This document shows, one piece after another, positions 9,217 to 20,918 of a DNA stretch of 64,000 nucleotides. The notes beneath the pieces are model-generated. The model saw nothing but the letters and a program-made list of their open reading frames with translations, was not told where the DNA came from and ran no database searches. Source of the stretch: Glycocaulis albus (lineage in GTDB: Bacteria; Pseudomonadota; Alphaproteobacteria; Caulobacterales; Maricaulaceae); contig NZ_BMFS01000003.1 of the NCBI RefSeq assembly GCF_014639075.1, positions 62,001-126,000 on the forward strand, written 5' to 3'. How positions within the stretch are numbered: position 1 is the stretch's first letter; every line of letters starts with the position of its first letter. The position numbers and the translations under genes were made by a program.

Positions 9217-10071
9217 TCATTCCGACGTATCTGCAAAGCAGGCGCGCACGGGTCCGGCGAGGCGCGAGACCAGCGCACGCATGGTCCCGGTACCATTGCC
9301 CTCAAACACCACATGAACGCTTGTGTCAGGGTAGAATCCAGCCGGAATGGTCAGCACTTCATGGTCTGCGCCGGGCGGCAAGGGCGGCGGCGGCGGCGGT
9401 GTGCCGTCAGGCGGTCCGTAGGGCGAGAGCGGCAATGACATGGCGGCGATATCGTCGACCGCTTCGCGCACTGCCGGACAGGTATCCTCGCGGACGTCAC
9501 GCGTGCGTATCAGGCTGTCGAGGCGTTGATGGACGATATCCTCGAGGCCAAAACCGCTGACGAATTCGCGGCTGACCGCCTCAGGCGGCACGTCTTGGCC
9601 GGCAAGATAGGCCGCGAACGCCGCACCATTGAACGTGTCAGATACAATGGCGTTGATATCGCTTTCAGCGGCATCGAAGAAGGCAGAGCGATAGCGCCAC
9701 AGGCACCCGTCAGTGTCATCGCTATAGCCGGAACTGACCGGGCAGGCCTGCTCGAAAGCAAAGTAGAGGCCGTACGGGATCCAATAGCTTGTGGAAACGT
9801 AGTGCGGGCCTTCAAGGCCAGTGCGCCAGGCCGTTTCGTCCGTGCTCCAGTCGGGCAGGCGAAGTGCCTCGAAGGCCAGCCGGCGGCGCTCGGCTGTCTG
9901 TCCGCGCACCCAATACGTGTAGGCGTACCAGAGACTTTCGGTCGAATAGCCGTCATAGGTGGCCGGCAGGTCCGCAGGCGGGGGCGGAGGCGGGGGCGGT
10001 ACGCTGGCGTCGAGGGCCGCAGTAATGAGAAGGGCGGTGGCGGCCGCGCAGCAGGCAATCAGGCGGATCAT
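9217..10071 (-). CDS. Secreted proline-rich protein of unknown function inside the ATP synthase operon
   Basis: Not recognised. The 284 residues begin with a signal peptide (IRLIACCAAATALLITAALDA), then an eight-proline run near residue 25, a helix-rich middle with several cysteines (FEQACP, DGCLW, EDTCP) and a second proline run (GTPPPPPPLPPG) before a C-terminal beta-like segment ending VRACFADTSE. The proline runs would need EF-P for efficient translation. It is cotranslational in direction with atpD and atpC and lies between them, 121 bases after the atpD stop and 67 before the atpC start. GGGGAG precedes the ATG. It is probably periplasmic; a direct role in the ATP synthase is not implied. 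Confidence 0.75.
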   Translation of the reverse strand: MIRLIACCAAATALLITAALDASVPPPPPPPPADLPATYDGYSTESLWYAYTYWVRGQTAERRRLAFEALRLPDWSTDETAWRTGLEGPHYVSTSYWIPYGLYFAFEQACPVSSGYSDDTDGCLWRYRSAFFDAAESDINAIVSDTFNGAAFAAYLAGQDVPPEAVSREFVSGFGLEDIVHQRLDSLIRTRDVREDTCPAVREAVDDIAAMSLPLSPYGPPDGTPPPPPPLPPGADHEVLTIPAGFYPDTSVHVVFEGNGTGTMRALVSRLAGPVRACFADTSE

Positions 10072-10134
10072 GCATATCTCCCCGTCAGACGCACATAGAG
10101 CGCCGGGACGGAGCTGATATCAAGCACCAAAAGA

Positions 10135-10164
10135 AGAGGCCGGCTCCGAAAAGAGCCGGCCTCT
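10135..10164 (-). terminator. Intrinsic terminator after atpD
   Basis: A perfect 12-bp GC-rich stem (10135-10146 with 10153-10164) and 6-nt loop lies 29 bases past the atpD stop. On the - strand it is followed by TCTTTTGG. It would end or attenuate atpHAGD transcripts before the secreted-protein gene and atpC. Confidence 0.75.
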
Positions 10165-10192
10165 GGCTATATTAAAAAGGAGGGCAGATGGA

Positions 10193-12593
<2,401 letters not shown>

Positions 12594-12622
12594 CTGCTAA
12601 TCGCTACTCCCGAACCATCATG

Positions 12623-12769
12623 TCAGTTCAGGGCCTGGAAGACGGCGCCGCCGATCTGCGTTCCGAACGCGAAGATCAACACCGCGAGGAGGAAGAGCAC
12701 CAGCACTGTCAGCGCATTGCGCTCGTGCGGTTTCAGCTTCGCCAGCCAGTCCTTGAATTCCTGTATCAT
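12623..12769 (-). CDS. 48-residue single-helix membrane protein between atpA and atpG
   Basis: An uninterrupted ATG-to-TGA frame on the operon strand reads MIQEFKDWLAKLKPHERN, then a hydrophobic helix ALTVLVLFLLAVLIFAFG, then TQIGGAVFQALN. The charged amphipathic N-terminus followed by one membrane span is a typical small membrane protein. It fills most of the otherwise odd 225-base atpA-atpG gap and is not a known F1 or Fo subunit. The ribosome-binding site is weak, so it may be translated by coupling. Function unknown; the location suggests a link to the ATP synthase. Confidence 0.65.
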   Translation of the reverse strand: MIQEFKDWLAKLKPHERNALTVLVLFLLAVLIFAFGTQIGGAVFQALN

Positions 12770-12818
12770 GATGAGTGGTTTCGATACTCCCTCAGCTGGA
12801 GGTTAGACCGTTAAGCAG

Positions 12819-14923
<2,105 letters not shown>

Positions 14924-15124
14924 CGTTTTTCGCCCGCTCTCTTCTCTGTGGTGAGTGCCAAATCGGGTCCGGCCATAAAGATCAGACCCAAGCACTTGAG
15001 ATAATGAGGTTTTTCACAAGTCCGCGCCGACAGTGCAAGCCCGGTCCCGTTCAGTCCGGCGCCCACCTAGCACAAGGGTTTGAGGGCGGCAACCTGCCCG
15101 CGCGCAAACGGCGCAGGCGGGGCG

Positions 15125-15421
15125 TCAAGAAAACGCGTCCTGGCTGCTCTGGCGGGTGTGGAGCACTCGAAGGATTTCGATTCCGGCGGGTATGGATTGC
15201 CGGTACCAGACGATGTGACGACCGGCCGGATAGCTGAACACGCCGGGGTGAACATCATCGCGGTTGCGGCCCAGACGGGGCATGCCGGCCAACCTAACAA
15301 ACACAGCTTCAAGCTCGAAAATGTAGCCGTTGCGCTGAGTCCGGCCCCACATCGCCTCGGTGTATAGCGCAATATCACGTAAATCGGCCTTCGCCTCTGT
15401 GGAAAGACGGAACTCAGCCAC
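15125..15421 (-). CDS. ParE/RelE-superfamily toxin
   Basis: A 98-residue type II toxin. It begins MAEFRLSTEAKADLRDIALY, with the ParE-like N-terminal helix, and continues RNGYIFELEAVFVRLAGMP and RLGRNRDDV, the SYPAGRHIVWYRQ strand and a final IEILRVLHTRQS strand. ParE toxins poison gyrase and RelE toxins cut mRNA; sequence favours ParE. It starts with GTG inside the last codons of the antitoxin gene (8-nt overlap), so the two are coupled. The module sits between priA and atpH, an adjacency normally uninterrupted. Confidence 0.88.
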   Translation of the reverse strand: MAEFRLSTEAKADLRDIALYTEAMWGRTQRNGYIFELEAVFVRLAGMPRLGRNRDDVHPGVFSYPAGRHIVWYRQSIPAGIEILRVLHTRQSSQDAFS

Positions 15422-15668
15422 GCTGCTCGCGGTCCAGCTCGGCGATGAAGTCCTTCGCGTTCCAGTCCAGCAGCTCCCCGCGCTCGGCCTGTTGCAAGCC
15501 GATATCGATCTGGGCGCGCAGGGCCTCGATATCCTCCGCCTCTGTGCGTTCAGCGCGGATGCGTTCGCGCAGGGCCTCGCGGATCACTTCGCTGGCATTG
15601 GAATAGAGCCCGCTCTCGACCTTTTCGCGGACCCATTTTTCGAGCGTTTCGGTGAGCGAGATATGCAT
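15414..15668 (-). CDS. ParD-type antitoxin
   Basis: An 84-residue ribbon-helix-helix antitoxin. It opens MHISLTETLEKWVREKVESG, then LYSNASEVIREALRERIRA, the DNA-binding half, followed by a charged toxin-wrapping tail (ERGELLDWNAKDFIAELDRE). GGAGG five bases upstream fixes the start at 15668 rather than at the more distal ATGs. It neutralises the downstream toxin and probably represses its own promoter at the palindrome 14-45 bases upstream. Confidence 0.9.
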   Translation of the reverse strand: MHISLTETLEKWVREKVESGLYSNASEVIREALRERIRAERTEAEDIEALRAQIDIGLQQAERGELLDWNAKDFIAELDREQRG

Positions 15669-15681
15669 GCCTGCCTCCATG

Positions 15682-15713
15682 ATCTGACAGGAATGATACA
15701 CAAAATGTCAGAT
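15682..15713. promoter_or_regulatory. Candidate autoregulatory operator of the parDE-like module
   Basis: A perfect 8-bp inverted repeat, ATCTGACA and TGTCAGAT, is separated by 16 bases just upstream of the antitoxin start. The spacing is a helical turn and a half. ParD-type antitoxins bind such sites with their ribbon-helix-helix domain. Confidence 0.6.
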
Positions 15714-15732
15714 TATGTCGCGCTTATGCCAC

Positions 15733-17922
15733 TCACAAAAATGAATACGGCTCGATATCCACCCGCGCCCGGATTGAAGAGGGCAGTTTGAACCGCGCCA
15801 TCCAGGTCGCCATGAAGGCCGACACATCCACATTGCGCTGCGCCTGCACGAGGAAGCGCCGCCGGTAGCGCCCGCGTACCACGGCCAGCGGCGGTTCGGC
15901 CGGGCCAAACAGTTTCACATCATCGCTCAAGGGCGCAGCAGCGGCGGCGATCCGCGCAGTTTCCACCAGCAGGCGCTCGTCCGAGCCGGACATTACCAAA
16001 GCGGCCAGCCGCCCGAAGGGTGGCAGGCCCAGCTGCTCACGCATCAGGGCTTCCAGATCGAGGAAGCTGTCCCGGTCCCCGGCCAGAAGCGCCTGTATGG
16101 CTTCATGCTCCGGTTCATGGGTTTGCAGCAGGGCCCGGCCCGGCCTGTCGGCGCGCCCTGCCCGGCCCGCCACCTGCACGAGTGTCTGGTAGGTGCGCTC
16201 GCCGGCACGCAGATCGCCGCCCTTGAGGCCGAGATCGGCATCCACCACCCCTACCAGTGTCAGGCGCGGGAAGTTGTGGCCCTTGGCAGCGATCTGGGTG
16301 CCAACCAGAATATCGATCTCGCCTGCTTCCATGCGCGCGATCAGGTCGCGCACGCCGTTTGGCCCGGCGGCACTATCGGAGGAAAACACCTCCACCCGGG
16401 CCTCCGGAAAGCGCAAGGCGGCTTCCTCGGCCACACGCTCCACGCCGGGGCCGACGCTGGTGAGCGAATCAACTGCGCCGCATTCCGGACAAGCCTTCGG
16501 TTTGGGCATGGAAAACCCGGTCGTGTGACAGATGAGCCGCCCCGTATAGCGGTGTTCGACCAGCCAGCGGTCGGTATCGGGGCTTTTCATCTTGTGCCCG
16601 CAGGCCCGGCACAGGACCAGCGGCGCATAGCCGCGCCGGTTCAGATAGAGCAGCACCTGCTCGCCGCGCGCAATTGTCCCGGCCATGGCGGCGGTGAGCG
16701 GCGGTGAGAGCCAGTGGCCAGGCTCGGGCGGATGTTCGCGCAGATCAATCGTCTCGATCTCAGGCAGCACGGCCGAGCCAGCCCGCGCAGCCAGCCGGAT
16801 ATGGCCATAGCGGCCTGCGCGCGCATTGACGAGGGTTTCCAGGCTGGGCGTCGCGCTGGCAAGTATGGTCACAGCACCTTCAATCTTGCCCCGCGCCACG
16901 GCGAGGTCGCGGGCGTGATAGGTCAGTCCGTCATCCTGCTTGTAGGTCGGGTCGTGCTCCTCATCGACCACGATCAGGCGCAGATTGCGGTAGGGCAGGA
17001 AGATCGCCGAACGCGCCCCAGCAATCAGCCGTGCCCGCCCGGCCGCAATCTCGCGCCAGGCACGGCGGCGCTCCGTCGGGCCAATGGCCGAATGCCACAG
17101 CGCCGGGGATACGCCGAAGCGCTCTTCAAACCGGGCGGTGACGGCCTGCGTCAGGGCAATTTCCGGCAATAGCACCAGCACTTGCGCATCGGGTTCACGC
17201 CGAAGGAGCTCGGCAATGGCTTCAAGATACACTTCCGTCTTGCCCGAGCCGGTAACACCATCGAGCAGTGCGGCCTGGAACCCCCCGGCGGCGACGAGGC
17301 GGCGCAGCTGTGTGGCCGCTGCCTCCTGACCGTCATTCAGGACAAGGCCATCTCGATAGGGGTCGGGCTCCGGGAAGGGCTGGTCGATATCACGGGCCTC
17401 GGCACGCAGCGCGCCAGCATCGGCAAGCCCTTTTACCACGCCGGGCGATACACCGGCACGCCGGGCGAGTTCTGCCCCGCTGGCTGGTTCTTGCGTGGCC
17501 GCGTCCAGCACGGCCTGACGCGCCGGCGTCATCCGGTCCGGCATCTGGCCCGTGGGGTGGTAGAGCGTCTCGGTGGGTGATGGCGAGAGGCCGCCCCGGC
17601 TGCGCAATGTTGCCTGCAGGACGAGGCCCGGATTTTCCGCCAGATAGCGTGCCGTCCAGTCGATGAAGGCGCGCATGGAAGCGGTAAAGGGCGGGGCGTC
17701 CAGACGCTCTGAAACAGGTTTCAGGGGCCGGTTGCCACCCGTACCATCGCGCAGGCCCCAGACAACGCCATGGCTGAGCCGCTTGCCCAGCGGCACCACG
17801 ACATGATCGCCCTCGTTCAGCTCCATGCCTTCCGGCACGGCGTAGTCAAACGCCTCCGGCAAGGGCAGCGGCAGGAGGACTGTCGCGATCTGGGGGGCGG
17901 ACGGGTCACGATTCGCGCTCAT
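15733..17922 (-). CDS. priA: Primosomal protein N' (replication restart helicase PriA)
   Basis: DEAH-type 3'-5' helicase that reloads the replisome at collapsed forks. The 729 residues carry the N-terminal DNA-binding domain, Walker A GVTGSGKT, the Walker B DEEHDPTYKQ, motif VLYLNRRGYAPL, a cysteine region and VVDADLGLKGGDLRAGERTY (split over motif V/VI) with QVAGRAGRADRPG. One zinc site is intact (C438, C441, C478, C481). The second is lost: its cysteines read S447, T450 and T468, leaving only C465. It is divergent from DUF484-xerC. Confidence 0.96.
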   Translation of the reverse strand: MSANRDPSAPQIATVLLPLPLPEAFDYAVPEGMELNEGDHVVVPLGKRLSHGVVWGLRDGTGGNRPLKPVSERLDAPPFTASMRAFIDWTARYLAENPGLVLQATLRSRGGLSPSPTETLYHPTGQMPDRMTPARQAVLDAATQEPASGAELARRAGVSPGVVKGLADAGALRAEARDIDQPFPEPDPYRDGLVLNDGQEAAATQLRRLVAAGGFQAALLDGVTGSGKTEVYLEAIAELLRREPDAQVLVLLPEIALTQAVTARFEERFGVSPALWHSAIGPTERRRAWREIAAGRARLIAGARSAIFLPYRNLRLIVVDEEHDPTYKQDDGLTYHARDLAVARGKIEGAVTILASATPSLETLVNARAGRYGHIRLAARAGSAVLPEIETIDLREHPPEPGHWLSPPLTAAMAGTIARGEQVLLYLNRRGYAPLVLCRACGHKMKSPDTDRWLVEHRYTGRLICHTTGFSMPKPKACPECGAVDSLTSVGPGVERVAEEAALRFPEARVEVFSSDSAAGPNGVRDLIARMEAGEIDILVGTQIAAKGHNFPRLTLVGVVDADLGLKGGDLRAGERTYQTLVQVAGRAGRADRPGRALLQTHEPEHEAIQALLAGDRDSFLDLEALMREQLGLPPFGRLAALVMSGSDERLLVETARIAAAAAPLSDDVKLFGPAEPPLAVVRGRYRRRFLVQAQRNVDVSAFMATWMARFKLPSSIRARVDIEPYSFL

Positions 17923-18051
17923 GCACCCATCCTAGCGGGGCCCGGCTCATCATGCAGGTGAGTTAACGCATCTGGAACCGGTCGTGTGCCACTCTGCTGC
18001 CCATAGACAAGCGCCCCCGCCAAGAGGGGCCGGCAACAGGATGGATGGACA

Positions 18052-18753
18052 ATGATCGGCATGAAACGCATGCGCAGCAACGCTATGCCAGCAACCCGCA
18101 GCGCAGAGGACACGCCGGACTGGCGCAGCGCCATACTGGCCGATCCCTCGCGCGTGCTGGCCGATGGCGAGCTGATGAATGCGCTGCTGGGCGCGCGCCA
18201 TGACGGGAATGTCGCTGACCTGAACGCAGCTGCCCGCGCACGCCTTCAACGCGAGATCACCCTGCTGAAAGCCGCCAATGAGGATTTGCAGGACATGCTG
18301 CGCGGCAATCTGGCCGCCCAGGCGAGCGCCCATGCCGCCGTGATGGGCCTGATGGACGAACCGACACTAGCGGCGCTTGACCGCCGCCTTGCAGGCCATA
18401 CGGCGACCACGCTGGGCCTTGAGGCCGTGCGGGTCTGCCTTGAGGGCATTACCGCCCTGCCGCGCGCCATAGCGATCCTGCCTGCCGCGCCGGGTCTGAA
18501 GGCCGCAATGCTGGGCGAGGCATTCGAACGCCTTGGCACGCCCGACCCGCGCCTGTCCGGGCCGATTTACGGTGTTCAGGCCAGCCGGGTTGCCAGCGAA
18601 GCCGTCATCGCACTTGAGGGCCGCGGCTTTTCCGGCGTGCTGTGCCTTGGCTCCGCGCGCCGGGATGCGTTCCGGCCGAGCGATGCAGCAGACCTTGCCC
18701 ACTTCCTGGCCCGCATTCTCGAACGCCGGCTGGAGGCCCTGCTGCCGCGATGA
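18052..18753 (+). CDS. DUF484 family protein
   Basis: A 233-residue cytosolic protein of the DUF484 family, a degenerate GAF-like fold. DWRSAILADPSRVLADGELM at about residues 23-42 and the NVADLNAAARARLQREITLL region are diagnostic; the C-terminal half ends HFLARILERRLEALL. Its gene usually lies directly before xerC, and here the two overlap by 4 nt. The biochemical role is unknown. Several in-frame ATGs (18052, 18061, 18070, 18085) precede the conserved part, so the exact start is uncertain. Confidence 0.88.
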   Translation: MIGMKRMRSNAMPATRSAEDTPDWRSAILADPSRVLADGELMNALLGARHDGNVADLNAAARARLQREITLLKAANEDLQDMLRGNLAAQASAHAAVMGLMDEPTLAALDRRLAGHTATTLGLEAVRVCLEGITALPRAIAILPAAPGLKAAMLGEAFERLGTPDPRLSGPIYGVQASRVASEAVIALEGRGFSGVLCLGSARRDAFRPSDAADLAHFLARILERRLEALLPR

Positions 18754-19682
18754 CGAAGACTGCCGCCCCGACGGCCCTGGTGGCCGGGTTTCTGGCCCAT
18801 ATCGAGGGGGGGCGGCGCTATAGCGTCCATACAGTCAAGGCCTATGAACGCGACCTTTCCCAATGGCTCTCCTTCCTGACCGGGCATTTCGGGCGGGCTG
18901 TGTCAGCCGAAGATCTCTCCGGGCTTACAGGGACGGACTGGCGGGCCTGGCTGGCCGACAGGCGGCGGGACGGAGCGGGCCCGCGTACGCTGCAACGCGC
19001 TCTATCGGCCGTGCGCAGCTTTTACGCCTATGCGCGCACCCGCCACGGGATCGACAATCCGGCACTGGCCCTTGTCGAAGCGCCGCGCGCACCGCGCCGC
19101 CTGCCCCGGCCGGTCAGTGAGGGAGCCGCCAAGTCCATGCTGGAGGATGCCGGCTCAGCCCGCGCCGAGACCTGGCAGGGCGCGCGCAACACAGCCGTGC
19201 TGGCACTGCTCTACGGGGCGGGGCTTCGCGTCTCCGAAGCGTTGTCGCTCACCGGGCGCGACCATCCGCTGGCCGATGCCCTGCGCATCAAAGGCAAGGG
19301 TGGGCGCACCCGTCTGGTACCCGTGCTGAAGCCCGTACGCGAGGCCGTAGACGCCTATATGGCCGCCTGCCCCTTTCCGGTGAGCGCTGAAGCGCCTCTG
19401 TTCCGGGGCGCGCGGGGCGGGGCGCTGAATGCGCGCGAGGTACAGCGCTGTGTCGAGCGGATGCGCGGCGCGCTGGGTCTTCCATCGAGTGCCACACCGC
19501 ATGCCCTGCGCCACGCCTTTGCGACGCATCTGCTGGCCGGGGGAGGCGATCTGCGCGCCATACAGGAATTGCTGGGCCATGCCTCCCTCTCGACCACACA
19601 GATCTATGCCGAGGTGGATACCGCACGCCTGTTGTCGGTGCATGCCGCGGCGCACCCGAGGGCGCGGATGGGGGGCAGATAG
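18750..19682 (+). CDS. xerC: Tyrosine recombinase XerC
   Basis: Resolves chromosome dimers at dif with XerD. The 310 residues contain the SAM-like N-terminal domain (SVHTVKAYERDLSQWLSFL) and the catalytic domain with all six active residues: Arg in GAGLRVSEALSL, Lys in KGKGGRTRLVPV, HALRHAFATHLL, the His of LGHASLSTTQIY and its Tyr. Its position after DUF484 marks it as the housekeeping enzyme rather than a phage integrase. The start at 18750 overlaps the DUF484 stop. Confidence 0.95.
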   Translation: MTKTAAPTALVAGFLAHIEGGRRYSVHTVKAYERDLSQWLSFLTGHFGRAVSAEDLSGLTGTDWRAWLADRRRDGAGPRTLQRALSAVRSFYAYARTRHGIDNPALALVEAPRAPRRLPRPVSEGAAKSMLEDAGSARAETWQGARNTAVLALLYGAGLRVSEALSLTGRDHPLADALRIKGKGGRTRLVPVLKPVREAVDAYMAACPFPVSAEAPLFRGARGGALNAREVQRCVERMRGALGLPSSATPHALRHAFATHLLAGGGDLRAIQELLGHASLSTTQIYAEVDTARLLSVHAAAHPRARMGGR

Positions 19683-19710
19683 CGCTCTGTATTCTGCTTC
19701 CTTCTTCATC

Positions 19711-19737
19711 CCGGAAAGCCCTTCAGGGCTTATCCGG
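19711..19737. repeat. REP-like palindrome downstream of xerC
   Basis: The 305-base gap 19683-19987 holds no gene. It contains this palindrome: inner arms AAGCCC/GGGCTT (19716-19721, 19726-19731) around TTCA, and outer arms CCGGA/TCCGG. A further GC-rich inverted stretch with CCGGAATGACG lies to about 19800. The form and position fit a dispersed extragenic palindromic element, but no second copy lies in this window. Confidence 0.45.
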
Positions 19738-19898
19738 AAACCAGCGGGCTATAGAATGCTGGGTTCCGGGTCCCGCCTGCGGCTCGCCCGGAATGACGAG
19801 GGGAAGACAGACCGGGCCTGGGCGGCGAAACAGTTTCCCGCCACACCACCCCATGGCCTTCATTTCCCCGTTCTCCGCTCCCCGTATCTTCATCACAA

Positions 19899-19915
19899 AC
19901 TTTGCTTTACAAAGT
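19899..19915. promoter_or_regulatory. Candidate operator of the winged-helix/membrane gene pair
   Basis: ACTTTG and CAAAGT form a perfect 6-bp inverted repeat around 5 bases, inside an AT-rich stretch 73 bases before the membrane gene. It is a plausible site for the regulator encoded at 20622, which would then autoregulate its operon. Confidence 0.5.
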
Positions 19916-19987
19916 ATTTTGATTATGGCACAAGAATGCGTGTGCTTATTCGAATCAGCGCAATGGCCGTGCGAAGGAGTGACAGTG

Positions 19988-20617
19988 ATGAATACCGACC
20001 GCAAAACCGCTGCCCATGCCGATCTGGCGTATTTGCGCGAGATGGCGGAAGCTGGCGCAAAGGCGCCCCTTCTCGGCGGGCGTTTCATGGTGTGGTGGGG
20101 CGGGCTGACCGGCCTTGTGGCCTTTGTCCACTGGCTGATCATTACCGGCACGCTGGATTTCGGAGCGCAGGCGCTGTGGCCGCTCTGGCTGGGCTATATG
20201 GTGCTCGGCTCCGTCGGCAGCGCGGTCCTTGGCTGGTCGCTGCGCAACAAGCCGGGCACCGGCTCGATGGGGAACCGCGTGCAACAGGTGCTCTGGCCGG
20301 TGCTGGGGGGATGTATCGGGCTCTATTTCGCCGGACTGGTCGCCGGGATGGCGCTGGGGCTTGTACCGATTGAGCTCGTCAACACGATGATGCCGGTGGC
20401 GTTTCTGGCTTATGGGGCGGGATGGATGGTCGATGCGCTGCTGTCGCGTGAGCGGCTGCTGCTGATACCGGCCATCGTCACGCTGCTGGGCGGGTTTGCC
20501 GGCGCGGCACTGGTGATGACGCCCTGGGTCTATCTGGTAGCCTCGGCGGGCATGCTGCTGGGCACGTTCATACCGGGCTTCTTCCTGATGGCGAGAGAGC
20601 CGCGGGACGTGGTGTAG
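19988..20617 (+). CDS. Six-helix membrane protein paired with a winged-helix regulator
   Basis: Not recognised by family name. From ATG 19988, with AAGGAG seven bases upstream, the 209 residues have a short soluble N-terminus (MNTDRKTAAHADLAYLREMA) and about six hydrophobic spans from GRFMVWWGGLTGLVAFVHW to MLLGTFIPGFFLMAREP. No catalytic motif is visible. The regulator gene starts 4 bases after its stop, so the two are an operon; such pairs often couple a small repressor to a membrane protein of unknown role. Confidence 0.75.
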   Translation: MNTDRKTAAHADLAYLREMAEAGAKAPLLGGRFMVWWGGLTGLVAFVHWLIITGTLDFGAQALWPLWLGYMVLGSVGSAVLGWSLRNKPGTGSMGNRVQQVLWPVLGGCIGLYFAGLVAGMALGLVPIELVNTMMPVAFLAYGAGWMVDALLSRERLLLIPAIVTLLGGFAGAALVMTPWVYLVASAGMLLGTFIPGFFLMAREPRDVV

Positions 20618-20621
20618 GGCG

Positions 20622-20918
20622 ATGGCGGATTTCAACTCCTCCGATCTCGATGACGTCATTCACGGGCGCATGCGGCTCGGACTGATGGCGTATCTGGCCA
20701 GCGTTGGCTCGGCGAGCTTTGGCGAGCTGAAAGAGCGCACGGGCGCGACCGACGGCAATCTCTCCACGCATTTGAGGAAGCTGGAGGACGCAGGCTATAT
20801 CGCCATTACCAAGCGCTTTGTGGACCGCAAGCCACGCACCGATGCTGCTCTCACCGATGCCGGGCGCAAGGCGTGGATGGCCTATCTCGATGACCTGAAG
20901 AAGCTCGTCGGCGAGTGA
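20622..20918 (+). CDS. Winged-helix transcriptional regulator (HTH_34 type)
   Basis: A 98-residue single-domain regulator. The helix-turn-helix ASFGELKERTGATDGNLSTH is followed by LRKLEDAGYIAITKRFVD and the wing RKPRTDAALTDAGRKA, the pattern of small MarR/ArsR-like proteins in the HTH_34 family. It has no obvious ligand domain or metal-binding cysteines. It is translated with the upstream membrane protein and converges with the transporter gene at 20919 with no gap. The likely target is the palindrome at 19899-19915. Confidence 0.88.
   Translation: MADFNSSDLDDVIHGRMRLGLMAYLASVGSASFGELKERTGATDGNLSTHLRKLEDAGYIAITKRFVDRKPRTDAALTDAGRKAWMAYLDDLKKLVGE

Noticed and set aside
18750-19682. Tyrosine recombinase as the integrase of a mobile element
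   Set aside because: It is XerC: located after DUF484, no att repeats or cargo boundaries, housekeeping context.
19683-19987. An extended gene start upstream of the membrane protein (ATG at 19793)
   Set aside because: The extra 65 codons cross a REP-like palindrome and have no ribosome-binding site; AAGGAG fits ATG 19988.
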